From: Staphylococcus pragensis
GTDB lineage: Bacteria; Bacillota; Bacilli; Staphylococcales; Staphylococcaceae
Direction of reading: 5' to 3'
Assembly (NCBI RefSeq): GCF_004785665.1
Contig: NZ_SRPJ01000001.1
Location: 620,001 to 684,000, forward strand
DNA length: 64,000 nt
Shown here: one piece after another, positions 30,458 through 42,122 of the stretch
Layout: the number at the start of each line of letters is the position of its first letter
Numbering within the stretch: position 1 is the stretch's first letter
Made by a program: the position numbers and the translations under genes
Notes under the pieces: model-generated
Databases searched by the model: none
What the model was told of the DNA's origin: nothing
What the model saw: the letters and a program-made list of their open reading frames with translations, nothing else

Positions 30458-32494
30458 ATGGGTAAAATTAAAGAATTGCAAACCTCTCTAGCTAATAAAA
30501 TAGCTGCCGGAGAAGTAGTTGAGAGACCGAGCTCAGTTGTTAAAGAATTGCTTGAAAATGCCATTGATGCACAGTCAACAGAAATTAATATTGAAGTTGA
30601 ACAATCAGGGATTTCTTCAATTCGCGTGGTAGATAATGGAACTGGAATAGAACAGGATGATTTAGAGTTAGTATTTCATAGACATGCTACGAGTAAGTTA
30701 GATGCTGATGAAGATTTATTTCATATCCGAACTTTGGGCTTTAGAGGAGAAGCATTGGCAAGTATTTCTTCTGTAGCTAAAGTCACTTTGAAAACTTGTA
30801 CCGATAATGAAAATGGGCATGAAATATACGCTGAAAATGGAAAAATTATTAATCAAAAACCTGCTAAAGCGAAAAAAGGTACGGATATTAAAGTAGAATC
30901 ATTATTTTATAATACGCCAGCTCGTTTGAAATATATTAAAAGTTTATATACAGAATTAGGTAAGATAACTGATATTGTGAACCGTATGGCTATGAGTCAT
31001 CCAGACATTCGAATATCACTTATTTCTGATGGCAAAGTCTTACTTAAAACAAATGGTTCAGGAAAAACAAATGAAGTCATGGCAGAAATATATGGTATTA
31101 AGGTAGCTAAAGATTTAGTTCATATTTCCGGAGATACTAGTGATTATCATTTAGAAGGATTTGTAGCTAAACCAGAACATTCTAGAAGTAATAAACACTA
31201 TATTTCAATTTTTATTAACGGTAGATATATTAAAAACTTTGTACTTAATAAGGCCATAGTAGAGGGTTATCATACACTTCTAACTATAGGTAGATATCCA
31301 ATCTGTTATATCAATATTGAAATGGATCCAATTCTTGTAGATGTCAATGTGCATCCTACTAAATTAGAGGTTAGACTTTCTAAAGAAGAACAACTTTATA
31401 ATTTAATTGTTGAAAAAATACGTAGTGCTTTTAAAGATAGAATTCTTATCCCTCAAAATGATTTAGATAAAGCACCTAAGAAAAATAAAGTACTACAATC
31501 GTTTGAACAACAGAAATTAGATTTTGAGAAAAAACAGAGAGAAAATGAAGAAGCTTTAAAACAAAATAACAATCGTCCTACTAATAACTGGAATGTTGAT
31601 AATTTCGATAACGTAACTCATGCTAATGAGTATACAAGTGATAATGAGTCTATGGCTGATGAAGATACTGCTAATTTTGATACCTATAATAATAAACGAT
31701 CAGATGACGTAGATTACTTCCAAATTCAGAAAGATATTTTAAATAGTTTGGATAGAGCAGAGAGTTCATTGAATGAAGAGAAAGAATATGTAGATTTAGA
31801 TAATGAAGTGTTTAATCAAAATACTGATTTAGATACTGAGCCGCAAAACACTTTAAGTAATGCTAATGAAGAAAATGACATTAAAGGTACAGTGAGTAAA
31901 ACACCATCTCGTCGCGTGCCTTATATGGAAGTTGTAGGACAAGTTCATGGTACTTATATTATTGCCCAAAATGAGAATGGCATGTTTATGATTGACCAAC
32001 ATGCTGCACAAGAACGTATTAAGTATGAATATTTTAGAGAAAAAATCGGAGAAGTAAGTAATGAAGTTCAAGATTTATTGATTCCTTTGACTTTCCATTT
32101 TTCAAAAGATGAACAAATGATTATTGACCAATATCAAGAAGAATTAGATAAAGTAGGTGTGCATTTAGAACACTTCGGCGGTCACGATTATATTGTGAAT
32201 AGTTATCCAGTGTGGTTCCCTAAAGTAAAAGCGGAAGAAATTATTAAAGATATGATAGAATTGGTGCTAAATCATAAAAAAATAGATATTAAAAAAATGC
32301 GAGAAGATGCCGCGATTATGATGAGTTGTAAAAAATCCATAAAAGCGAATCATTATTTAAAAAATAATGAAATGGCTGACTTAATAGATCAATTACGTGA
32401 AGCAGAAGATCCATTCACATGTCCTCATGGCAGACCGATTATTATCAATTTCTCAAATTATGAATTAGAAAAATTATTTAAACGAGTAATGTAG
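30458..32494 (+). CDS. mutL: DNA mismatch repair protein MutL
   Basis: GHKL ATPase and nicking endonuclease that acts after MutS. 678 residues. The N-terminal ATP site shows [16 protein letters not shown] and [10 protein letters not shown]. The linker (about 340-490) is Asn/Asp-rich and variable. The C-terminal endonuclease domain has [12 protein letters not shown] near 513 plus [10 protein letters not shown] and CPHGRP, so this is the active, MutH-independent type. It is followed at 15 bases by glpP. Confidence 0.98.
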   Translation: MGKIKELQTSLANKIAAGEVVERPSSVVKELLENAIDAQSTEINIEVEQSGISSIRVVDNGTGIEQDDLELVFHRHATSKLDADEDLFHIRTLGFRGEALASISSVAKVTLKTCTDNENGHEIYAENGKIINQKPAKAKKGTDIKVESLFYNTPARLKYIKSLYTELGKITDIVNRMAMSHPDIRISLISDGKVLLKTNGSGKTNEVMAEIYGIKVAKDLVHISGDTSDYHLEGFVAKPEHSRSNKHYISIFINGRYIKNFVLNKAIVEGYHTLLTIGRYPICYINIEMDPILVDVNVHPTKLEVRLSKEEQLYNLIVEKIRSAFKDRILIPQNDLDKAPKKNKVLQSFEQQKLDFEKKQRENEEALKQNNNRPTNNWNVDNFDNVTHANEYTSDNESMADEDTANFDTYNNKRSDDVDYFQIQKDILNSLDRAESSLNEEKEYVDLDNEVFNQNTDLDTEPQNTLSNANEENDIKGTVSKTPSRRVPYMEVVGQVHGTYIIAQNENGMFMIDQHAAQERIKYEYFREKIGEVSNEVQDLLIPLTFHFSKDEQMIIDQYQEELDKVGVHLEHFGGHDYIVNSYPVWFPKVKAEEIIKDMIELVLNHKKIDIKKMREDAAIMMSCKKSIKANHYLKNNEMADLIDQLREAEDPFTCPHGRPIIINFSNYELEKLFKRVM

Positions 32495-32509
32495 AAAGGG
32501 ATACGCTAA

Positions 32510-33043
32510 ATGAAAAAGAACGTGTTACCGGCAATTCGTACTATGAAAGATTTAGAGAAGCTCACTAAAACAGACTATAAAGTGTGTGTGTTACTAGATA
32601 TGCATATTGGACACTTAAAAAGTGTAATGGAATTACTTAAAAATCATAATATTGAAGCATTTATCCATATCGACTTAATTAAAGGCATGGCTCATGACGA
32701 ATTTGCATGTGAGTACATTATTCAAACTTATAAGCCTAAAGGAATTGTTTCGACTAAAACTAAAGTGATTCAGAAAGCTAAGTCACTCAATACATTAACG
32801 ATATTCAGAGTGTTTATTATAGATAGTCAGGCGATAAATAGAAGTATTCAACTTATTAAAAAAGTGCAACCTGATTTCGTTGAAGTGTTGCCAGGCGTCG
32901 CCCATAAAATTGTTAAAATAGTTGGCGAAGAAACTGCTTCAAAAGTGATAGCAGGAGGCTTAATTGAAGAAGACAAAGAAGTTCAAGAAGTGATTGATAG
33001 TGGTGCGAGTTATGTAACAACTAGCAATCGTGCACTATGGTAA
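32510..33043 (+). CDS. glpP: Glycerol uptake operon antiterminator GlpP
   Basis: RNA-binding regulator that, with glycerol-3-phosphate, lets RNA polymerase pass terminators in glp leaders. 177 residues with the family segments FIHIDLIKGMAHD, GIVSTKTKVIQKAK, EVLPGVAHKIVK and AGGLIEEDKEV. It starts 15 bases after mutL, so its expression may depend on mutSL. Its likely RNA targets are the leaders at 33.35 and 35.95 kb. Confidence 0.95.
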   Translation: MKKNVLPAIRTMKDLEKLTKTDYKVCVLLDMHIGHLKSVMELLKNHNIEAFIHIDLIKGMAHDEFACEYIIQTYKPKGIVSTKTKVIQKAKSLNTLTIFRVFIIDSQAINRSIQLIKKVQPDFVEVLPGVAHKIVKIVGEETASKVIAGGLIEEDKEVQEVIDSGASYVTTSNRALW

Positions 33044-33104
33044 TCGAGAAACATACAATATTTTAGTAACAATTAAATTATTTTGATGCATAATTTTTCT
33101 AATT

Positions 33105-33154
33105 AAGCGCTTATAATCATGTGATATTTAATTAAATGATTATAAGCGTTTTTT
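33105..33154 (+). terminator. Terminator after glpP
   Basis: CGCTTATAATCAT (33108-33120) and ATGATTATAAGCG (33136-33148) are perfect arms followed by TTTTTT. Confidence 0.92.
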
Positions 33155-33295
33155 AATACAAATGACTCACAATATTGCATTAAACACAAACTATTGAAAA
33201 TGCTATAAGACAAAATAATTTAAAAAATTTTTTAAAAACAAATTTTACAGCTTTTAAATAAATCTATTATTTGTGACAATTTTTTTACAAAAGTA

Positions 33296-33325
33296 TTGAC
33301 AACGCTTACACCGATTATGTATGAT
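33296..33325 (+). promoter_or_regulatory. glpF promoter containing a cre site
   Basis: TTGACA (33296-33301), 18-base spacer, TATGAT (33320-33325). The cre sequence TGACAACGCTTACA at 33297-33310 matches TGWNANCGNTNWCA at every position and covers the -35 element, so CcpA should block polymerase when preferred sugars are present. Confidence 0.85.
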
Positions 33326-33349
33326 TTAACCAAGTTAATATTTGATTAA

Positions 33350-33410
33350 GAGACGAAGAGATTTCTGCAATGCATATATCTAGTGCTTTTGTAGGAATCT
33401 TTTTGTCTTC
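33350..33410 (+). promoter_or_regulatory. GlpP-responsive attenuator in the glpF leader
   Basis: AGACGAAGAGATTTCTGCAA (33351-33370) pairs with GTAGGAATCTTTTTGTCT downstream in a long stem that ends in a T-rich arm just before the ribosome site. It is placed as expected for glycerol-controlled antitermination. The 33044-33425 gap otherwise holds the glpP terminator, an AT-rich stretch and the promoter. Confidence 0.7.
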
Positions 33411-33425
33411 ATAGGAGGTAAAAAC

Positions 33426-34244
33426 ATGAATATATATTTAGCAGAGTTTTTAGGTACTGCTATCTTGATATTATTCGGTGGTGGCGTTTGTGCTAACGTA
33501 AATTTAAAACGTAGTGCCGGACAAGATTCTGACTGGATAGTTATCGCAGCTGGTTGGGGATTAGCAGTATCGATGGGTGCTTATGCAGTAGGGAAATTTT
33601 CAGGAGCGCATTTAAATCCTGCGTTAACCATTGCACTTGCGATGGACGGTAGTTTTAGTTGGGCACAAGTTCCTGGCTATATCATTTGTCAATTACTTGG
33701 TGGTATCTTTGGTGGGGTGTTAGTTTGGTTAATGTACTTACCTCATTGGAAAGCAACAGAAGATCAAGGTGCTAAACTTGGCGTATTTTCTACAGCACCT
33801 GCAATCAAGAACTATTTCGCAAACTTTTTAAGTGAAATCATTGGAACAGCTATCTTATGTTTAGCGATTATGTACATTGGTATAAATAAAATTGCTGACG
33901 GTATGAATCCATTAATCGTTGGGGCTTTAATCGTAGCGATTGGCTTAAGTTTAGGTGGTCCAACTGGATATGCAATTAACCCAGCACGTGACTTAGGTCC
34001 TAGAATTGCTCATGCCATTTTACCAATTGCTGGAAAAGGAAATTCAAATTGGGGTTACGCAATTGTTCCAGTTTTAGGCCCAATTGCTGGTGGTATGCTT
34101 GGCGCAACAATTTACAAAGTATGCTATCAAGGACAGTTCGATATTTCTTGTATAGTTGCTATCGTTGTTGTCATTGCTACTTTATTATTAGGTGTTGCAC
34201 TTAATAAATCTAATAAATCAAATGATATTGAATCGATTTATTAA
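33426..34244 (+). CDS. glpF: Glycerol uptake facilitator (aquaglyceroporin)
   Basis: MIP-family channel for glycerol. 272 residues with six membrane helices and two half-helices. The pore motifs are HLNPALT (Asn64) and AINPARD (Asn185); the Asp after the second NPA is the glycerol-channel type. ATG behind ATAGGAGG. It heads glpF-glpK, is repressed through the cre site and is probably released by GlpP. Confidence 0.97.
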   Translation: MNIYLAEFLGTAILILFGGGVCANVNLKRSAGQDSDWIVIAAGWGLAVSMGAYAVGKFSGAHLNPALTIALAMDGSFSWAQVPGYIICQLLGGIFGGVLVWLMYLPHWKATEDQGAKLGVFSTAPAIKNYFANFLSEIIGTAILCLAIMYIGINKIADGMNPLIVGALIVAIGLSLGGPTGYAINPARDLGPRIAHAILPIAGKGNSNWGYAIVPVLGPIAGGMLGATIYKVCYQGQFDISCIVAIVVVIATLLLGVALNKSNKSNDIESIY

Positions 34245-34286
34245 ATTTAAATGAAATATAGCATTTTTATGATTAATTTTTTGGAA

Positions 34287-34310
34287 AAGTGTAATAAAGA
34301 TAGTACACTT
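34287..34310 (+). other. Small hairpin between glpF and glpK
   Basis: AAGTGTA and TACACTT around a ten-base loop, without a strong T run. It may stabilise the glpF 3' end or weaken read-through to glpK; low certainty. Confidence 0.35.
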
Positions 34311-34365
34311 CCTTATTAACAAGATACTCAAGCTACATAATAGCACTTTTTCATTTATAGATTAG

Positions 34366-35880
<1,515 letters not shown>

Positions 35881-35910
35881 TCACTATTAATGGCTTAGTT
35901 TTGAAAGATG

Positions 35911-35919
35911 TGTTATGAT
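35911..35919 (+). promoter_or_regulatory. glpD promoter (extended -10)
   Basis: TGTTATGAT is a TGN extended -10 with TATGAT; the -35 region is poor. It lies 31 bases after glpK and before the glpD attenuator. Confidence 0.5.
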
Positions 35920-35949
35920 AAACTTAAGTTAATATATTAATCGAGATTT

Positions 35950-36002
35950 GAGAGACCTGTTTCATGCAGTATGCTTCTGTATGGATAGGTCTCTCTTTTT
36001 TT
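35950..36002 (+). promoter_or_regulatory. Attenuator in the glpD leader
   Basis: GAGAGACCT (35950-35958) and AGGTCTCTC (35987-35995) with an inner stem (CATGCAG / CTGTATG), followed by eight T. It is a complete terminator ahead of glpD and the second likely GlpP target; it also ends glpFK transcripts. Confidence 0.8.
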
Positions 36003-36028
36003 AATTAAAAGTTGGAGGGGTATAAATT

Positions 36029-37702
36029 ATGGCTTTGTCTACTTTAAATAGAGAAGTAATTAAAAAGAACTTACAAGATACTGAATATGACGTAGTTATT
36101 ATCGGTGGCGGTATTACTGGTGCAGGTATTGCATTAGATGCTAGTCAACGTGGTATGAAAGTAGCTTTAGTTGAAATGCAAGACTTTGCGCAAGGTACTA
36201 GCTCACGCTCAACTAAACTTGTTCACGGTGGTTTACGTTACTTGAAACAAGCACAAATTAAAGTTGTAGCAGAAACAGGTAGAGAACGTGCAATCGTTTA
36301 TGAAAATGGTCCACACGTAACTACACCTGAATGGATGTTATTACCAATGCATAAAGGTGGTACATTCGGTAAATTTACAACTAACTTAGGTTTAATGATG
36401 TACGACCGTTTAGCTCGTGTTAAAAAATATGAACGTAAAAAAATGTTGACTAAAAAACAAACATTAGATAAAGAACCATTAGTTAAAAAAGAGGGTTTAA
36501 AAGGTGGCGGTTATTACGTTGAATACCGTACTGATGATGCTCGTTTAACTATTGAAGTAATGAAACGTGCTGAAGAGAACGGGGCAGAAATTATTAACCA
36601 CACTAAATCTACAAACTTCTTATACGACTCAAAATCAAAAGTAAATGGTATCGAAGTTCAAGATCAATTAACAGGCGATATCTACCAAATCAAGGCTAAA
36701 AAAGTAATCAACGCTTCAGGCCCATGGGTAGATGAAGTGAGAAGAAAAGACTATACACGTAATAATAAACAATTACGTTTAACTAAAGGTGTACACGTAG
36801 TTATCGACCAATCTAAATTCCCATTAGGCCAAGCAGTTTACTTTGATACTGAGAAAGATGGTCGTATGATTTTCGCTATTCCACGTGAAGGTAAAGCGTA
36901 CGTAGGTACTACAGATACTTTCTACGATAACGATAAAGCGAAACCATTAACTACTCAAGAAGATAGAGATTATTTGATTGATGCGATCAATTACATGTTC
37001 CCAGATGTAGATGTTAAAGATGAAGATATTGAATCTACATGGGCTGGGGTAAGACCACTTATTTTAGAAGATGGTAAAGATCCTTCTGAAATTTCACGTA
37101 AAGATGAAATCTGGGAAGGTAAATCAGGTCTATTAACAATCGCTGGTGGTAAGTTAACTGGTTATCGTCACATGGCATTAGAAATTGTTGATTTATTAGC
37201 GAAACGCTTAAAACAAGAACACGGTTTGAAATTTGGTGAATGTGCTACTAAAAACACTCCAATTTCTGGCGGTGATGTAGGTGGCAGTAAAAACTTTGAA
37301 AAATACGTTGAACGTAAAGTTGAAGAAGGTAAAGCAATTGGCTTGAAAGAGGATGTTGCACGTCGCTTAGCTTCTAAATATGGTTCAAATATTGATAAAT
37401 TATACAATATTGCTCAAATCGCAAAAGATAAAGATCTTAAATTACCATTAGAATTATATGTACAATTAGTTTATAGTGTACAAAATGAAATGGTTTATAA
37501 ACCAACTGACTTCTTAGTACGTAGAACTGGTAAATTATACTTCAATATTAATGAAGTAAAACAATATAAAGATGCAATTATTGAAGAATTGGGTCAATTA
37601 TTGAATTACACTCAAAGCCAAGTTAACGAATATACTAAAGAAGTTAATGTAGCTATTGAAGAAGCAACACATGGTAATGAACAATTAGCTGTAAAAAAAT
37701 AA
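36029..37702 (+). CDS. glpD: Aerobic glycerol-3-phosphate dehydrogenase
   Basis: Membrane-associated FAD enzyme that makes dihydroxyacetone phosphate and feeds the respiratory chain. 557 residues. The FAD-binding loop is [21 protein letters not shown], followed by [13 protein letters not shown], family signatures of GlpD. The C-terminal cap domain is present. ATG behind TTGGAGGGG. Expression should need GlpP because of the leader terminator. A strong hairpin follows. Confidence 0.98.
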   Translation: MALSTLNREVIKKNLQDTEYDVVIIGGGITGAGIALDASQRGMKVALVEMQDFAQGTSSRSTKLVHGGLRYLKQAQIKVVAETGRERAIVYENGPHVTTPEWMLLPMHKGGTFGKFTTNLGLMMYDRLARVKKYERKKMLTKKQTLDKEPLVKKEGLKGGGYYVEYRTDDARLTIEVMKRAEENGAEIINHTKSTNFLYDSKSKVNGIEVQDQLTGDIYQIKAKKVINASGPWVDEVRRKDYTRNNKQLRLTKGVHVVIDQSKFPLGQAVYFDTEKDGRMIFAIPREGKAYVGTTDTFYDNDKAKPLTTQEDRDYLIDAINYMFPDVDVKDEDIESTWAGVRPLILEDGKDPSEISRKDEIWEGKSGLLTIAGGKLTGYRHMALEIVDLLAKRLKQEHGLKFGECATKNTPISGGDVGGSKNFEKYVERKVEEGKAIGLKEDVARRLASKYGSNIDKLYNIAQIAKDKDLKLPLELYVQLVYSVQNEMVYKPTDFLVRRTGKLYFNINEVKQYKDAIIEELGQLLNYTQSQVNEYTKEVNVAIEEATHGNEQLAVKK

Positions 37703-37727
37703 TTGTTAACTAGCTTATAACACTTTT

Positions 37728-37775
37728 AATACTACTAACATATGGGTGTCTTACCAATATGTTAGTAGTATTTTC
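37728..37775 (+). terminator. Terminator after glpD
   Basis: AATACTACTAACATAT and ATATGTTAGTAGTATT are perfect 16-bp arms followed by TTTCTT. Confidence 0.9.
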
Positions 37776-37954
37776 TTATATCCTAAAAAAATTAATACAT
37801 AGTCCATTTAATATTTTGATTTTCAAAAAATTCATTTACTCACTATTAAAAAGTCACTCTCAATTTGATAACATTAAAAAGTAAAGGTATATTTAAAGGA
37901 ATACTAAATCATTTTAATTTATAAAAGATTTGTTTTTCGTTGGGAGGCATATGC

Positions 37955-38878
37955 GTGGGTCAAAATTCTTATAAAATTACCGTTGAAGATGGTACAACAT
38001 TAGAAGTTAAAGTAGATAAAGCAAAAATAGCTACCTTTGGCGTCGTTCATATTTTTCACGGGATGGCTGAGCATATGGATCGTTATGAGGCACTCGTTCA
38101 ATCTTTAACTCAACAGGGATATGATGTTATTAGACATAATCATAGAGGCCATGGTATGGAAATAAATGAGGATGAACGTGGCCACTTTGATGATATGAAT
38201 ATAGTGGTGCAAGATGCGTATGAAATAGCTCAAACATTACATAGTGAAAAAAGGGACTTACCTTATATTGTTTTAGGTCATTCAATGGGTTCGATTATTG
38301 CTCGTTTATTTGTTGAAAAGTATCCTGATATGGCACAAGGATTAATATTAACAGGCACGGGTCTGTATCCTAAATGGAAAGGGATACCAGCAATGATTGG
38401 TCTAAAATTAATTACATTATTCTGTGGTAAACGCAATCGTTTAAAATGGGTAAATCAATTAGTTTATAAGTCTTTTAACAAAAAAATCGATCAACCAGAA
38501 ACGCAAAGTGATTGGTTATCTTCTAGACGTGATGAGGTTGATAAGTTTGTTAAAGATGAATATACCGGTTTCTTAGTTTCAAATCAGCTCATTTATCAAA
38601 CAGTTAAAAATATGATGAGAACTGCAAATGATGGTCAATTGAAAAAAATGAATTCGCAATTACCAATACTACTTATTTCAGGTAAAGAGGACCCATTTGG
38701 AGATTACGGTAAAGGCGTAAGAAATTTAGGGAAAAAATTTAAAGCAGCTGGAATTAAGCATATTACAGTTCAACTATACGCCCATAGACGTCATGAAATT
38801 TTATTTGAAGAAGATGAACAAATGATTTGGAATCATATGTTTGATTGGATTCAAAAACAAATATTAAATAAAAGTTAA
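37955..38878 (+). CDS. Alpha/beta hydrolase, lysophospholipase/monoacylglycerol lipase type
   Basis: Serine hydrolase with nucleophile elbow GHSMGS, HIFHGMAEHMDRY as the oxyanion region, GKEDPFG (Asp) and AHRRHEIL (His). 307 residues from the GTG at 37955, 7 bases after GGGAGG; the TTG at 37940 would overlap the ribosome site. No signal peptide. It lies between glpD and miaA; release of glycerol from monoacylglycerols would fit the glp neighbours, but this is inference. Confidence 0.85.
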   Translation: MGQNSYKITVEDGTTLEVKVDKAKIATFGVVHIFHGMAEHMDRYEALVQSLTQQGYDVIRHNHRGHGMEINEDERGHFDDMNIVVQDAYEIAQTLHSEKRDLPYIVLGHSMGSIIARLFVEKYPDMAQGLILTGTGLYPKWKGIPAMIGLKLITLFCGKRNRLKWVNQLVYKSFNKKIDQPETQSDWLSSRRDEVDKFVKDEYTGFLVSNQLIYQTVKNMMRTANDGQLKKMNSQLPILLISGKEDPFGDYGKGVRNLGKKFKAAGIKHITVQLYAHRRHEILFEEDEQMIWNHMFDWIQKQILNKS

Positions 38879-38892
38879 AGTGAGGGATAATT

Positions 38893-39891
38893 TTGAGTGA
38901 TTCTACCAAACCCTTTTTAGTTGTAATAGTGGGGCCAACTGCTTCAGGTAAAACTGAGCTAAGTATTGAATTAGCCAAACGCATCAATGGAGAAATCATC
39001 AGCGGAGATTCTATGCAAGTGTATCGACAAATGGACATTGGTACCGCTAAAGTAACTCAAGAAGAAATGGATGGCATACCTCATCATATGATAGATATAT
39101 TGAATCCAGACGATACTTTTTCTGCTTATGATTTTAAAAAAAGAGCAGAAATATTAATCGATGAAATTACTGCTAAAGGCAAAACGCCAATTATAGCTGG
39201 GGGCACAGGACTATATATACAATCGTTAATTTATGACTATCCATTTGATGATGAAAGTGTATCTAAAGAAGTAGAGGCACAAGCCAATGCAAAAATGAGC
39301 GAATTAGAACAACTTGATAATCAAACCTTACATCAATATTTAGCTTCATTTGATCCTGAATCCGCAAAAGATATTCATCCCAATAATCGAAAAAGAGTCA
39401 ATAGAGCGATAGAATACTACTTAAAAACGAAAAAACTTTTAAGTTCTCGCAAAAAAGTGCAACAATTTACAGAAAATTATGATACATTATTAATAGGGAT
39501 TGAAATGTCGCGCAAAACATTATATTCAAGAATAAATAAACGTGTTGATATTATGTTGGGCCACGGATTATTTAATGAAGTGCAACAACTCGTTGAACAA
39601 GGTTTTGAATCTACTCAAAGTATGCAAGCAATTGGTTATAAAGAATTGGTTCCCGTAGTCAAAGGACAAATGGAATTAGAACCTGCCATTGAAACGTTGA
39701 AGCAACATTCTAGACAATATGCTAAGCGACAATTGACTTGGTTCAAAAATAAACTAAATGTTCAATGGTTTGATAGAGAGAGACTTACACTTCAAATGAT
39801 GTTAGATGAGATTACAACCCAAATAAATAAAAGGAGTTCTAAACATGATTGCAAACCACAACATCCAAGATCAAGCACTAGAGAACTTTAA
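38893..39891 (+). CDS. miaA: tRNA dimethylallyltransferase MiaA
   Basis: Prenylates A37 of tRNAs, the step before MiaB. 332 residues. P-loop GPTASGKTEL (about 14-23), SGDSMQVYRQMDIGTAK, and IAGGTGLYIQSL are family signatures. TTG start behind GTGAGGGA. Its 3' end overlaps hfq by 47 bases in another frame, as also occurs in related staphylococci. It follows the hydrolase by 14 bases and may be cotranscribed with it. Confidence 0.97.
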   Translation: MSDSTKPFLVVIVGPTASGKTELSIELAKRINGEIISGDSMQVYRQMDIGTAKVTQEEMDGIPHHMIDILNPDDTFSAYDFKKRAEILIDEITAKGKTPIIAGGTGLYIQSLIYDYPFDDESVSKEVEAQANAKMSELEQLDNQTLHQYLASFDPESAKDIHPNNRKRVNRAIEYYLKTKKLLSSRKKVQQFTENYDTLLIGIEMSRKTLYSRINKRVDIMLGHGLFNEVQQLVEQGFESTQSMQAIGYKELVPVVKGQMELEPAIETLKQHSRQYAKRQLTWFKNKLNVQWFDRERLTLQMMLDEITTQINKRSSKHDCKPQHPRSSTREL

Positions 39892-40087
39892 AGCAGAGAA
39901 AACTGAAATCACAGTCTTTTTCTTAAACGGATTTCAAATGAAAGGTGTTATCGAAGACTTCGATAAATACGTGATTAGCTTAGTATCTCAAGGCAAACAC
40001 CATCTGATTTACAAACATGCGATCAGCACTTTCACTGTTGATGATGAAGCTTCTGAAGCAGAATCAGCAGTAGCGAGTGAAGAATAA
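39845..40087 (+). CDS. hfq: RNA-binding protein Hfq
   Basis: Sm-like hexameric RNA chaperone. 80 residues. The Sm1 core is VFFLNGFQMKGVIEDFDKYVI and Sm2 is HHLIYKHAISTF, with the YKH motif intact. An acidic Ser/Glu/Ala tail follows. The ATG is behind AAAAGGAG within the end of miaA. The conserved miaA-hfq order confirms it. A structured stretch and a shared terminator follow. Confidence 0.95.
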   Translation: MIANHNIQDQALENFKAEKTEITVFFLNGFQMKGVIEDFDKYVISLVSQGKHHLIYKHAISTFTVDDEASEAESAVASEE

Positions 40088-40094
40088 GTTGTAA

Positions 40095-40186
40095 TCAAAG
40101 TGCCAAGTTTAAAAGTTTTGTAGAGCGTAGACAGCGGTCTAGCATGACTTTCACTTGCTGAAAACTCATCATTTTAGCACTTTTGA
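40095..40186 (+). other. Structured stretch downstream of hfq, possible small RNA
   Basis: TCAAAGTGC (40095-40103) faces GCACTTTTGA (40177-40186), and inside it AGTTTT faces AAAACT, so about 90 bases can fold as one unit. It could be the hfq 3' UTR or a separate RNA. Confidence 0.4.
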
Positions 40187-40212
40187 ACAAATAGAGGAAA
40201 TGTTTGTAATAA

Positions 40213-40277
40213 GAAAAAGCTTCATATCAGACGGACATTAGAAAATAAATGTCTTCTGATATGAAGCTTCTTTTTGT
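40213..40277. terminator. Bidirectional terminator between hfq and gpx
   Basis: AAGCTTCATATCAGACGGACATT and its near-perfect partner on the right form a stem of more than 20 bp, with A and T runs on both sides. It ends hfq on the plus strand and gpx on the minus strand. Confidence 0.92.
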
Positions 40278-40278
40278 T

Positions 40279-40755
40279 TTATAATAATTTTTCAATATCT
40301 TTTTCGATTTGAGCTGGCTTTTTCTGTGGTGAGAAACGGCTCACTACACGGCCATCGCGATCTACTAAGAACTTAGTAAAGTTCCATTTGATTTTTTCAT
40401 TCAACATACCTTTAGCCGCATCAGTTAAGTAACGGAATAAAGGATGTTGATTGTCCCCTTTGACGTCTACTTTTTCATGAATAGGGAACGTTACGCCATA
40501 GTTAATTTTGCAGTTTTGGTTCGCTTCAGCGCCAGTACCTGGTTCTTGTCCACCAAATTGATTACAAGGGAAACCTAAAACAATAAAGCCTTGATCTTTA
40601 TATTTCTCATATAAAGCTTGTAAGCCTTCAAATTGTGGCGTAAAACCACATTCACTTGCTGTATTTACAATTAGCATAACCTGACCTTTATAGTCAGCTA
40701 ATTTATAATCTTCACCGTTAGATTTTTTTACTACAAAGTCATATATATTTTCCAC
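40279..40755 (-). CDS. gpx: Glutathione peroxidase-family thiol peroxidase
   Basis: Reduces peroxides; in staphylococci probably with thioredoxin or bacillithiol rather than glutathione. 158 residues from the GTG at 40755, behind AAAGGGTGA; the upstream TTG at 40776 lies within the ribosome site. NTASECGFT puts the peroxidatic Cys at 36 (Cys, not Sec), with [14 protein letters not shown] and [10 protein letters not shown] as further signatures. It equals S. aureus bsaA by sequence and position. No PerR box is seen upstream. Confidence 0.95.
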   Translation of the reverse strand: MENIYDFVVKKSNGEDYKLADYKGQVMLIVNTASECGFTPQFEGLQALYEKYKDQGFIVLGFPCNQFGGQEPGTGAEANQNCKINYGVTFPIHEKVDVKGDNQHPLFRYLTDAAKGMLNEKIKWNFTKFLVDRDGRVVSRFSPQKKPAQIEKDIEKLL

Positions 40756-40864
40756 AATATCACCCTTTCTTATCAACTTTAATTTAACATAATTTTAGAA
40801 GATAGTCTTAAGAAACACACTATGATAGAATATTTGAGAAACATTTTAGAAGGAGATGTATAAC

Positions 40865-42103
40865 ATGGCGCAGCAAACCACTCATGATACAAAGAAAAAA
40901 TTAGAAACTGCTGTTTTAGTCGGTGTACATGCTCAAAACGATAATCAATTTAATTTTGAGTCAACAATGGAAGAATTAGAAGCATTATCATTAACTTGCC
41001 AACTAGATGTTAAAGGACAAATCACACAAAATAGAGAACAGGTTGATCATAAATATTATGTTGGTAAAGGTAAAATCGAAGAATTAAAAGCTTTTATAGA
41101 ATTTCATGAAATAGATGTAGTAGTAACGAATGATGAATTAACTACTGCACAGTCGAAAACATTAAATGATAATTTGGGCATAAAAATTATCGATAGAACT
41201 CAATTAATTCTTGAAATCTTCGCGTTAAGAGCGCGTAGTAGAGAAGGTAAACTTCAAGTTGAGTTAGCACAATTAGATTATCTTTTACCACGATTACAGG
41301 GTCATGGAAAAAGCTTATCACGTTTAGGCGGCGGAATTGGTACAAGAGGTCCTGGTGAAACTAAGTTAGAAATGGATCGTCGTCATATCAGAACCCGTAT
41401 GAATGAAATTAAGCATCAACTTCAAACAGTGGTAGAACATCGTGAACGTTATCGTAATAAACGAGAACAAAACCAAGTGTATCAAATCGCATTAATTGGT
41501 TATACAAATGCGGGTAAATCATCATGGTTCAATGTCTTAGCTGGTGAAACGACTTTTGAAAAAGATTTACTATTTGCGACATTAGATCCTAAAACAAGAC
41601 AAATTCAAATTAATGATGGCTTTAATTTAATTATTTCAGATACTGTTGGATTTATTCAAAAATTACCAACTACGCTTATTGCTGCTTTTAAATCAACATT
41701 AGAAGAAGCAAAAGGTGCAGATTTATTATTACATGTCGTAGATGCAAGTCATCCTGAACACCGTGCACAATTTGATACTGTTAATCAATTAGTAAAAGAT
41801 TTAGACATGGATCAAATTCCACAAGCAGTCATTTTCAATAAAAAAGATCAATGTAATAAAGAAGAAGATGCCCCTGTTTCAGAGGCGCCTTCAATATTTG
41901 TTTCTAGTCGAGCTGACGAAGATAAAGCGAAAGTGAAACAATTATTGTTTCAACAAATCAAAGCGTCATTAACGCATTATAAAGAGACGGTTCCTGCAGC
42001 TGATGCCGACAGATTATATTTCTTGAAACAACATACATTAATAGAAGAAATGGATTTTGACGCTGAAAAAGAAGAATACCTTATTGAAGGTTATAAAAAA
42101 TAG
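40865..42103 (+). CDS. hflX: Ribosome-splitting GTPase HflX
   Basis: 412 residues. The N-terminal subdomain contains YYVGKGKIEEL, a helical segment follows with GGGIGTRGPGETKLE, and the GTPase domain has GYTNAGKSSWFN, FATLDPKT, DTVGFI and NKKD. ATG 40865 follows AAGGAG; the ATG at 40856 is too close to it. HflX rescues stalled or heat-damaged ribosomes. It is 19 bases ahead of the next gene and likely shares a transcript. Confidence 0.96.
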   Translation: MAQQTTHDTKKKLETAVLVGVHAQNDNQFNFESTMEELEALSLTCQLDVKGQITQNREQVDHKYYVGKGKIEELKAFIEFHEIDVVVTNDELTTAQSKTLNDNLGIKIIDRTQLILEIFALRARSREGKLQVELAQLDYLLPRLQGHGKSLSRLGGGIGTRGPGETKLEMDRRHIRTRMNEIKHQLQTVVEHRERYRNKREQNQVYQIALIGYTNAGKSSWFNVLAGETTFEKDLLFATLDPKTRQIQINDGFNLIISDTVGFIQKLPTTLIAAFKSTLEEAKGADLLLHVVDASHPEHRAQFDTVNQLVKDLDMDQIPQAVIFNKKDQCNKEEDAPVSEAPSIFVSSRADEDKAKVKQLLFQQIKASLTHYKETVPAADADRLYFLKQHTLIEEMDFDAEKEEYLIEGYKK

Positions 42104-42122
42104 TAAAAGGAAGTCATTAAGC

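Noticed and set aside
41000..41100. Possible CRISPR, phage or IS element anywhere in the window
   Set aside because: No repeat-spacer array, transposase, integrase or terminal inverted repeats with target duplication were found; this entry marks the whole window.
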